Part shown: positions 55,901-62,591 of the stretch, piece by piece | Layout of the letters: each line of letters begins with the position of its first letter | Position numbering within the stretch: position 1 is the stretch's first letter | NCBI RefSeq assembly: GCF_024746815.1 | Contig: NZ_CP080528.1 | Location: forward strand, 744,001-808,000 | DNA length: 64,000 nucleotides | Direction: 5' to 3' | Source of the DNA: Mesorhizobium sp. AR07 | GTDB lineage: Bacteria; Pseudomonadota; Alphaproteobacteria; Rhizobiales; Rhizobiaceae | Program-made: the position numbers and the translations under genes | Notes under the pieces: model-generated | What the model was told of the DNA's origin: nothing | The model's input: the letters and a program-made list of their open reading frames with translations, nothing else | Databases searched by the model: none

Positions 55901-56923
55901 AGCATCCTGGGGATAGAGAGGCGGCGGCGGCCTGCGAAGCCGAGTTGACCGGGCTGGCCGCAGCGCCGAGGACGACGGGCCGGGTTTTTCCATCAGCTCC
56001 AAACGCACATCCTGATCGTGGGCTGCCGCAGGAAGCTCCTTTGGCCAACTGCCAGCTTCCTGCCACGCGCTGTGCTGCCCAGCGGCGTCGCCGACCCGCC
56101 TCGGCTCTATCAGTGCCGCGTCGTCGGGATCAGGACCGGTGGGAACACGGCGCTCGAGCTCCATCGCTTTAACGCCGGCGTGCGATTTTCGGAGACAAAC
56201 TAGTCCGTCACCGATGTACCGATGACCACCGACCTTCTCCTTAAAGCCCTTGACATCTCCATCCAATGCCTCGCCGGAAAGCCGACCAGCAATGCCCTTC
56301 TTGTTGTTTTGACGTAGGTAGGCACTGAAGCTCCTAAGAGCAGTTGCATTCGTACTGCCGATATCTGTCGCTGCTTCCTTTCTGTACTCTTTGATCAGAG
56401 CCGCGTCCTCCGGATGCGGAGTCAACTTAGCGCGGCCTGCGACCGGCACGACGCCCCCCGTCTGCGAGGTCCGGAGATGACCTATTGCCGCAGACAGCCT
56501 CTCGGGATCACCATTTCCGATGAATTTGCGCGCATCATCGGTCAGCGACTGCTTGTCGAGCCGACCCTTCATGGGATCTTTGTTATTTGCGAAGAGCCAA
56601 TGGCCAAAGCGGAGAAGAGTACTTACATTGTTCTTGGCGGTTTGCTCGGCGGCCCCGCCTTTGATGAGGGCCTCCTCAAGGTTGAGGATAAAGTCTTCAT
56701 CCCTGAAATGAAGAGGGCGCTTGCTGACCCTTTTCAAAAACTGAGTTGACTGAGCCGGCTGCGGCGCCGAGCCGGCCGGCATTGCTCCACCACCTCCACC
56801 TGTATTGGCGACCTCGCTCAGTTGCCGCTCAAAGGCCGCCGCACCTGCGGACGGAGCCGCGCTCTCTTGCGGGCCAGCCCTGTTCGATTGTCCACGCACC
56901 CGCTTGGTCGAGGTGAAGTCCAT
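52931..56923 (-). CDS. nopD: NopD-like type III effector, C48 SUMO protease
   Basis: A 1330-residue protein. The C-terminal C48 (Ulp1-like) protease domain has its triad at about His1139 (GTHWSLLFVD), Asp1159 (AYHYDSAG) and Cys1194 (QPNDYDCGVYV). Such rhizobial and Xanthomonas effectors remove SUMO from host proteins in the plant nucleus. Residues about 70-540 hold two long repeats of about 266 residues, each with LEEALIKGGAA and AKNNVS and with RLSGEALDGDVKGFKE or a close form. The middle is proline-rich and probably disordered. Three 21-residue repeats with LLDDEPASPPMMAF lie near the end, the last with an EAR-like LRLLL. A tts box lies upstream at 56971-57003, so TtsI control and secretion are expected. 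No chaperone gene is seen. Confidence 0.85.
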   Translation of the reverse strand: MDFTSTKRVRGQSNRAGPQESAAPSAGAAAFERQLSEVANTGGGGGAMPAGSAPQPAQSTQFLKRVSKRPLHFRDEDFILNLEEALIKGGAAEQTAKNNVSTLLRFGHWLFANNKDPMKGRLDKQSLTDDARKFIGNGDPERLSAAIGHLRTSQTGGVVPVAGRAKLTPHPEDAALIKEYRKEAATDIGSTNATALRSFSAYLRQNNKKGIAGRLSGEALDGDVKGFKEKVGGHRYIGDGLVCLRKSHAGVKAMELERRVPTGPDPDDAALIEPRRVGDAAGQHSAWQEAGSWPKELPAAAHDQDVRLELMEKPGPSSSALRPARSTRLRRPPPPLYPQDASLILGLEEALIKGGAAKQTAKNNVSALLGFGHWLFANNKDPVKDRLDKQSLTDDAREFIGKGDPSRLLTAISHLRTSQSTGGIVPIAGRAELTPYPEDAALIKEYRKEAATNIGSTNATDLRSFSDYLRQNNKKCIAGRLSGNALDGDVKGFKEDTGGHRNIGFALAHLRKSQAGAIAMELERRVPTGPDLDDAALMEPRRVGDAAAQQSAWPEAGSWPEELHGQQDNQPAPSFFIAPGKLPAGLDNLNSIGAGAFGAAGSRQSGVQAATRPLLAVSEQQIRRSPGAIDRGNLLPTEWVIINNEHSTALLRPAKRQRTLNAPSTVAIQQQLSEIGNSGGRMPMQPSTYPVGALPLEGQPVMREREGEYIPRLHAETSGIGGATAQLSAPHEAIALPPMEDYDQDLLWGGLDKAGPLPSLGSSASHYQPPASAGAVHALNGRHDYQSAADELAGSNVLPRRQDGGFEAMVHQNPPTPFELNARVPAPDFPPPFTGPVPVHHQGARQPGSQELSPVPASSDDEALAWLSEELARRRMQEPASLSTARAQDLYAGFEALVDPDPAELGYNAHVAPAPSVRAPSDTFGGLQSFVDLNASTPSDLRDAHSAPVRPRGQMLREREWQPTMQGTGSAAVLRSGRPDDTQFIPHGQLWPMGEAAPAPPARAPQPASPVIARLPDTYSGVPVVDLTTSSYVEIEALDATALAEATVLGPIEHLSDAHIGRDYLLLAQELQGANPALAARTRLLEGLMSVQLRSPHLDEKQVQSRLKGIYGRDNDTADFLFLPVNNASPDDLSSLGTHWSLLFVDRRSRERAVAYHYDSAGHYNRSIAQQLAGLLKATLAPAPMARQPNDYDCGVYVLDGTWALVGRLIAEQWPDHEPLRLDNLIADRQALQNRLRGRMPHEEEPWQLLDDEPASPPMMAFEPGELRQLLDDEPASPPMMAFDPAELRLLLDDEPASSSPRVNSTPHARTDGVHQPTQAQWLPERKRSA
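53030..53200. repeat. 63-base tandem repeats in the effector C-terminus
   Basis: Nearly identical 63-base units, two full and a third partial, encode the LLDDEPASPPMMAF repeats. Such exact tandem DNA repeats can expand or contract by slippage and so vary among strains. Confidence 0.75.
55240..56745. repeat. Long direct repeat in the effector N-terminus
   Basis: Two units of about 800 bases, period near 798, encode the paired N-terminal domains. Long blocks are almost identical, for example CGGCGTCGCCGACCCGCCTC in both. The high identity suggests recent duplication or gene conversion. Confidence 0.75.
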
Positions 56924-56970
56924 CCGTTCTCACTTTCAGCAATACAAGCCCGTTTGACGCTGGGCTTGGA

Positions 56971-57003
56971 TTTGACACAGGCAAGCTGTCGAGAACCTGA
57001 CGA
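56971..57003 (-). promoter_or_regulatory. tts box (TtsI-binding site)
   Basis: Read leftward the site has TCGTCAGGTTCTCGACAGCT followed by a spacer and GTCAAA. It fits the rhizobial tts box (GTCAGnTTnTCGnnAGC core with a trailing TCA half) and lies 48-80 bases before the effector ATG. Confidence 0.82.
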
Positions 57004-57092
57004 TGACAACGTTCCCGTCAAGACGGATGGGTTGCTAAGTTTTCGGCAACCAGAGGCATGGCATGGCCTCCGGTGTTTCGCCGGAGAGTTCA

Positions 57093-57590
57093 GATGTTCA
57101 ACGGTCGCCATTTCGACCAGTCCGCCATCCTGCTTTGCGTTCGCTGGCATCTGGCCTACGGCTTGGGCCCTGGCAATTTGAAGGACATGATGGCCCGAGC
57201 GTGGCATCAGGCCATCGATCATTCGACGATCTATCGCTGGGTCGTTCGCTTCTCGCCCTTGCTGCGGAAACGCTTCAATGGGCGCAAACGTGCCGTGACC
57301 GGCAAATGGCTTGCGGACCAATCGGGTTGTTTCCTACAACACGACCAACCCCCTCCGGGACCGTTCGCGGCGCAGACTGACGCCGATCCAGATCCGCAGA
57401 GCCAATACCTCAACAATCGATCGAGCAGGACCATCGGCGCATCAAGTGTCGTGTACGGCCCATGATCGGTTTCAATCACGCGCCAGCGCGATCGGCACGC
57501 TGGACGGGATCGAGATGATCCACATGATGCAAAGACGACAGGCGAGGATCTGGCGATCCGCAAGCTGCATGAAGGCAAGACTGGAGGAGC
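57093..57590 (+). pseudogene. IS6-family transposase, internally deleted
   Basis: The N-terminus MFNGRHFDQSAILLCVRWHL and STIYRWVVRFSPLLRKRF continue to RKRAVTGKWLADQ. The DDE core is then missing, and the tail resumes in other frames with TTNPLRDRSRRRLTPIQIRR and GIEMIHMMQRRQARIW. The element ends were not identified. It lies upstream of the effector on the opposite strand. Confidence 0.82.
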
Positions 57591-57635
57591 GGTGCCCCTG
57601 CTGGTGCCGTCCGCACAAGCCTGAAACCGCCGATT

Positions 57636-58757
57636 TTAGAGCATCCTCAGCAGCGCGCCGCCTATCGAATACCCCGCGCCAAACGCGCAGATCAGGCCGA
57701 AATCGCCGGGCTTCATGTCGGCGTGGTTCTCCGACAGCGCGATGATGGCGCCGGCGCCCGCCGTGTTGCCGAGCCGTTCCAGCACCATCGGCGCGCGGTC
57801 GTGGCCGACCTCGTGGCCGAATGACAGTTTCAGGATCATGGCATTCATGCGCGCATTGGCCTGATGCAGCCAGAAGCGCCGGACCGCCTGCGGCGTCAGC
57901 CCGTGCTCGGCGAGGAACTCGACGATGAATTTTTGCCCGGCGACGGTGACTTCCTTGAACACCTTGTTGCCGACCTGCTTGATCAGATTACCTTCCAGAT
58001 TGATCATGTAAGGATCATCTTGGGTGGTGCGGGTGTGGTAGCCCAGATTGGTGCGGATGTTGTTCGACATCTGCGTCCAGATGCGCGTGTCCAGCACCTC
58101 GAAGCGCCCCGGCCGCTTCTCGCCCTGCGCCAGCCCTTCGACCACCATCGACACCGAGGCGTCGCCGAAGATGAAATGCGTCTGCCGGTCGCGGAAGTTG
58201 AGATGGCCGGTGATGATCTCGGGCGTCGTCACCAGGATGCGCTTGTGCGCGCCCGACCGCACCAAATTGACAGCAATGTGCAGTGCCGCAGCCGCCGAAG
58301 AGCAGCCAAGTCCCATGTCGAAGCCGGCGCCCTTTGTGCCCAGCGCCTCCTGCATTTCGATGGCGATCGCCGGATAGGGCCGCTGGTGATGCGAGGCCGA
58401 GCAGATCACCAGATCGATATCGGACGGCTTCAGCCCGGCATGATCAAGGGCTTTCCTTGCCGAAGCGATGCCGAACTCTGCCTCCAGCGACAGCGCGTCG
58501 TCTGGCCGCGCCGGAATGCGCGGCGCCATGCGGGTCGGGTCGAGAATGCCTTCGCGCTCGATCACATGGCGGGTGCGCACGCCCGAAGCGTGGACGATGA
58601 AGTCGCTGTCCGATTTCGGCAGCGGCGGCTCGCCGGTCTCCTGGCGGCGCGCATTCTCCATGTCGACCCAGGCATTGAAGCTGGCGACCAGTTCTTCATT
58701 GGTGATCGTCGGTTCGGGGATTTCAACGCCAATGCCGTTGATGATGACGCGATGCAT
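57636..58757 (-). CDS. Beta-ketoacyl-ACP synthase III-like protein
   Basis: A 373-residue thiolase-fold enzyme of the FabH type, which condenses an acyl-CoA with malonyl-ACP. Catalytic Cys lies in GFDMGLGCSSAAAALHIA, His in FWLHQANARM and Asn in ERLGNTAGAGAIIAL, so the triad is complete. Its long N-terminus (MHRVIINGIGVEIPEPTITN) and length exceed housekeeping FabH, which suggests a specialised paralogue. ATG 58757 is chosen over a TTG six bases earlier. It lies downstream of the nod box and the broken nodM on the same strand, so it could be transcribed with nod genes. A link to lipid or Nod-factor acyl synthesis is only a guess. Confidence 0.85.
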   Translation of the reverse strand: MHRVIINGIGVEIPEPTITNEELVASFNAWVDMENARRQETGEPPLPKSDSDFIVHASGVRTRHVIEREGILDPTRMAPRIPARPDDALSLEAEFGIASARKALDHAGLKPSDIDLVICSASHHQRPYPAIAIEMQEALGTKGAGFDMGLGCSSAAAALHIAVNLVRSGAHKRILVTTPEIITGHLNFRDRQTHFIFGDASVSMVVEGLAQGEKRPGRFEVLDTRIWTQMSNNIRTNLGYHTRTTQDDPYMINLEGNLIKQVGNKVFKEVTVAGQKFIVEFLAEHGLTPQAVRRFWLHQANARMNAMILKLSFGHEVGHDRAPMVLERLGNTAGAGAIIALSENHADMKPGDFGLICAFGAGYSIGGALLRML

Positions 58758-58759
58758 CT

Positions 58760-58873
58760 TCAATCCGTCGCACGCGGCGGCGCTGCGGCTCTCACGTGGG
58801 CGTCGAATTCGCGCGCCGGCCGCGTTCGCTCATCCTCGAATTTGACATAGAGGGCGGCGGACCAGTCAGCCAT
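58760..58873 (-). pseudogene. trans-Aconitate 2-methyltransferase N-terminal scrap
   Basis: An open frame starts MADWSAALYVKFEDERTRPA, the standard N-terminus of Tam, and after about 21 residues turns into unrelated sequence and stops. It is a fragment of a housekeeping-type gene fused to the region just before the KAS III gene. Confidence 0.7.
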
Positions 58874-58887
58874 GTCAGCTCCCACAA

Positions 58888-59371
58888 TCATTCGACGGTG
58901 ACCGATTTTGCGAGATGGCGCGGCTAGTCGACATCTGTGCCCATGACCAGCGCCGTGTGGTAGGCAAGAAGCTGTATCGGCAGCGAGAAAATCATCGGCG
59001 CGACTATCTCGTCGACTGCCGGCAGCCCCCGCCGCCGCCAATTCGTCCTTCAACTCGGCGAAATTCTCGATAATGCCGTTATGGACGACGGCCACACCAT
59101 CGCTAAAGTGCGGATGCGCGTTGCGTTCAGTCGGTGCCCCAGGGGTTGCCCGGCGCGTGTGGGCGATGCCAATGGTGCCGCCCAGCGGCTCTTCCTTCAG
59201 CCTCGCCTCGAGATTGACGAGCTTGCCCTCGGCGCGCCGGCGGTGCAAGGCGCCCTCGGTGATCGTCGCAACGCCGGCTGAGTCATAGCCGCGATATTCC
59301 AGACGCTTCAACGCGTCGACCAACCGCTCCGACACTGGCTGTTGCCCAACGATGCCAACAATCCCGCACAT
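58888..59371 (-). pseudogene. nodM: nodM (glucosamine-6-phosphate synthase), large internal deletion
   Basis: The N-terminal glutaminase start MCGIVGIVGQQPVSERLVDA with the catalytic cysteine is present up to GIIENFAELKDELA. The active-site HTRWATHG reads HTRRATPG. The sequence then jumps, in another frame, to the far C-terminus (ADEIVAP-like DEIVAPMIFSLP, AYHTALVMGTDVD, LAKSVTVE), with a TAG replacing a glutamine codon. Roughly 450 residues of the isomerase half are gone. A nod box lies 93 bases upstream, so this was the nodulation isozyme NodM that supplies glucosamine for Nod factors rather than housekeeping GlmS. Confidence 0.82.
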
Positions 59372-59463
59372 GCTCGTCTCCGATTTCTCCCGGCAGCCTG
59401 GGTCGACCGGAAGGACACCCGCCCGGCCGTTTCTATTCAGAGCCTCCTAGGGGAATTCGGTAC

Positions 59464-59512
59464 GATTGGTAAAATCGATTATTGGGATAACTGTCATCCA
59501 CCCAGTGGATGG
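59464..59512 (-). promoter_or_regulatory. nod box of nodM
   Basis: Read leftward it has ATCCACTGGGTGGATG, then ATCCCAATAATCGATTTTAC and CAATC, matching the nod box with about three mismatches, mostly in the AAACAATC part. It points to the broken nodM. Confidence 0.85.
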
Positions 59513-59919
59513 GGCCAGGACGCGTTTGGGCGACGTCCTCGATCATCCGGCGGCGAGACAGCAAATCTCGGCGATACGGGCCTCCTGAACGATCCGGGAC
59601 GCGAGCACCTCACGCAGATTGCGCAGATTGGCCCTCAATGTCTAATGATCGAAGACGCGCCCCAGCAACGCCAGATCGGAGGGATTGAAGACGGCGGAGT
59701 GCGCGAGCATTTCGACGAAATCGACATGACACCCCCTTCGCTGCAGGCTCCGTCGAGCACAATCGATAGTTGGGCGCTATTGCAAGGTCCAGGCTGGACA
59801 CTACGGCAGCAAACGTCCGGCGACCAAAAACAAGTGCTCAAGAGAAAAAACCGCCGCGCTTCGCGGCGCGACGGGTCGATCGGGCGTTGCATGAAGCATC
59901 GCTGCTGCGTCGTCATGAA
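59513..59919. other. No recognisable gene
   Basis: The region between the nod box and the relaxase tail. Only short frames without recognisable motifs were found. Confidence 0.4.
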
Positions 59920-60745
59920 ACGCTGGGCCCGCCCCTTTGCCGGCCGATGTTCCATACCCTCGCGCTGAACCACGCCAGAAACCTCCTTGCCGATGTGCCG
60001 CTGGAGCACCGGCCGCAATGGCACCAGCGTGAGCTCGCTCGACCTCTCGATCGCGGCATATTTGCCGCAGGCGAGCTCAACCGATCGGCGCAGCGTACCC
60101 TCTATTCGATCTCCTGCCCGGGCTTCGGCATACGAGAGCCCAAGTTCCTGCGAAAGCTGACCGACAACACGGTTCAGCTCACGCTGACGCAGGATCGAAA
60201 TCATGTTGGCGCGATAAACTATCCGGTCCTGCTCTTCACGCGCGAGACCCTGCACGAGCAGCCACTGCCGCCTGCGTGCCTGCGCGGCCCGCACATCACG
60301 GCCCGAAACCCGAGCCATGCAAAGCCTCCGGTCTGTCAGAGACCAGTTCGCGGTCAATCCAGGTGGCGCCGTCGATACCAATCTGTTGCTCAAGCGACAA
60401 TGAGGAGAGCTTCTCGACCGTGACAGGTTCTTCCCTGGCACGCTGACGCTCGTAGACGACGACGCGTTTGGGATGGTCCGGCCCGATGACCCAGGTGCCG
60501 TCAGGCTCGCGCTTCACTCCACCGGTGGCGTGACGGATCGCTTCAAGGCGCCGGACGTGCGTTTCGGCGAAAGGTTCGGTGACCGATCGATCATGCTTGA
60601 GATGGATGTCGATGTTGTAGCGCCCGTTATGGGCGGCCACGATGTCCGCGATCGTACGGTCAAACTGCCTTGGCTCGGTGTTCCTCGGGGTGACACGAAA
60701 GCAGCTCCGCTGGACAACCAAAGGGTTGTTATGGCCGGGGATCAA
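59920..60745 (-). pseudogene. rlxS: Relaxase (RlxS/DUF3363 type) C-terminal remnant, frameshifted
   Basis: The sequence encodes FDRTIADIVAAHNGRYNIDI, HVRRLEAIRHATGGVKREPD and SLSLEQQIGIDGATWIDREL. After a frameshift near 60310 it continues with QARRRQWLLVQGLAREEQDR, ILRQRELNRVVGQLSQELGL and VPLRPVLQRHIGKEVSGVV. This is the last third of the DUF3363 relaxase RlxS that nicks oriT of Mesorhizobium symbiosis elements. The relaxase domain itself is missing, so it cannot mobilise DNA. It marks this segment as derived from such an element. Confidence 0.8.
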
Positions 60746-60785
60746 AGCTCGAAGGGGCGAGACCGCCGTGAGCAGAGCGAATGAA

Positions 60786-60810
60786 GCGGGCTCGGTTCAC
60801 GAGAGCCCGC
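60786..60810. other. GC-rich stem-loop
   Basis: GCGGGCTC pairs perfectly with GAGCCCGC around a 9-base loop. No T-run follows on either side. It lies upstream of the relaxase tail and its role is unknown. Confidence 0.4.
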
Positions 60811-61040
60811 CGCGCGTCAGGAGGCGCGCGGGCGCCCGCCAACGTCAATAGGACGGGTTTGCGATAGTGGGGCTTGGGGGCTTGATTGATCCTGTACTCG
60901 AAATCTTCGCCCAGCTTGCGCGGTATTTCATGTGGATCGAAAACCGATCGTTTCGGCGAGGTCGAGGATCCGTCCACATCGACGCGCCGACTATCCCTCT
61001 TGGATGGCCGCGAAGGATGCTTCTGGTCAACTCTTGAGGA

Positions 61041-61697
61041 TTACAGCAGCGGTGGACGGTCTGGCGAAAGTCCCATTTTCGAGAAGAACACGTTCCATAC
61101 CTCAACCTCGCCCAGTTGATCAGGAACATGGTTCTCCTGATGGATACTGCAGCGCTCCGGGACTGGCCCTGTGAACATCGACTTATCATATGCATTCCCG
61201 TTGGCGCGGAAATAGGCCACATGGAACCTTGAGTGTCCCAATTTTTTCTCAAGTAGAGTGACCATCTCCTGGAGATCGTCTACGCCAAACGTCTTTCCCA
61301 TCTGCTGATCCCCCGGAGCATCCGTCGCCGAGACATAACGCACAAACAACGTCTTTCGTGTCCGAGCGATGTCAAGCATCTTATTGTATTTGTAAATCAG
61401 CTTCTCTCGGCAGGACCGTAACGCTTCCGGCGTGAATATCACTGCGTTGGACGTGGTCCGATCGAATTCATGGTGGTAAACTACCCCGTAATTCTCGCAA
61501 AAAGCTGACGTCCCATTGAAGCAGGCTGATACACGAAGCCCAAATCGCGCTCCATCATCTGCCAATATTTCCTCGATGGAGGCTATAGGTGTCACAATCC
61601 AATCAAAACAGCTGCTCGGGCGCCGTTTGAAATAGCGTCTGATTTGCGTCGCAGGAGTGCAGTCAGATCCAAGGCTAAAAATAGCTTCGTAAGGCAT
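61041..61697 (-). CDS. DUF1796 papain-like cysteine peptidase homologue
   Basis: A 218-residue protein of the DUF1796 family, annotated as putative cysteine peptidase on structural grounds. The N-terminus AIFSLGSDCTPATQIRRYFK and SSCFDWIVTPIASIEEIL is the family signature, and GVVYHHEFD and LFVRYVSATDAPGDQQMG follow. The start at ATG 61697 is chosen because the family begins just before FSLGSDC; a longer open frame runs upstream to 61907. Neighbours are a relaxase remnant and unassigned DNA. No activity is established for the family, and a host-directed or polysaccharide-linked role is only possible. Confidence 0.72.
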   Translation of the reverse strand: MPYEAIFSLGSDCTPATQIRRYFKRRPSSCFDWIVTPIASIEEILADDGARFGLRVSACFNGTSAFCENYGVVYHHEFDRTTSNAVIFTPEALRSCREKLIYKYNKMLDIARTRKTLFVRYVSATDAPGDQQMGKTFGVDDLQEMVTLLEKKLGHSRFHVAYFRANGNAYDKSMFTGPVPERCSIHQENHVPDQLGEVEVWNVFFSKMGLSPDRPPLL

Positions 61698-61699
61698 TG

Positions 61700-62591
61700 C
61701 CCGGTCCTTAGATGGTACCAGATAGGAGTGAAAGAGCGATGCTTTCCAGCATTTCGAAAGATAGGGCAAATCGATTGTATTGATGCGGACCATCAGCGCT
61801 GCGGATATGGAACCACGCAGCATCAAACTGTCCAAGCCGGTCATCATCGCGCGGCTTAGGATCGTTGTCCGCGATAAGCTGTTACCGGTGGTTCGTTCCT
61901 CGCCCAATGGAGGCAGCGGTAAGCGAACGCACTCTCTGCCGGCGGCGGCTCGCTGGCCGTGCGGGCGAAACGAAATCGTCGAAAATGGAGATCATTCAAT
62001 TTCGGAAGCAGATACAAGCTGCAGTCGTGGGGCAGCGTGTCTGGCGATACCCTGGTGGCAACCGTGTCCTTGATCGCCTGCTTGAACATCGACAGTGATC
62101 ACCATCGGCCGTGACAGCGACCGGCTGGCGAGGCACTGGCCATCGGGCGGCCGCCGCCGTGGATGTCATTCAACCACCGGAGGGCAGCAGGATTGTTCTT
62201 CAGACGCCGCGTAGGCACGATGGCGTCGACGCATAGCCGCAAACGGGCGGAGCACGGAGGGGCCGGAAGCGGCGATCTGCAAGCTCCGGCAATCCTGTCG
62301 CAGCAGCACGTGCTGCACGCCTGCTCGCGTCAGCAGGACATCGTTGGCACATGCGTCGCCTCCGTGCGGGATGTGTTCCCGCCATCGAAGGGCAAAGCCG
62401 TCATTGATGCAGCCTGTCGACCTTTACAGCTTGCTAGCGAACGACGCGGCCACGATTCGCCTGACCGAAGCCTGCGTCGTGGCGACCGACAGCGTCAATG
62501 CTGACAAGGCCTTCCCTCTTCATCCGCTGGCCTTTGACCTCGATGGGTGCGCGGCGTGGCGGCACCCAGCCGACCTAGCTGAAATCAGGGA
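61700..62591. other. No recognisable gene
   Basis: About 0.9 kb of short frames on both strands, with no family motif recognised. This stretch separates the DUF1796 gene from the end of the mutase gene and may hold the junction of the mobile region with the chromosome. Confidence 0.4.

Noticed and set aside
60786..60810. Stem-loop as rho-independent terminator
   Set aside because: No T-run follows on either strand, so it is listed only as a stem-loop.
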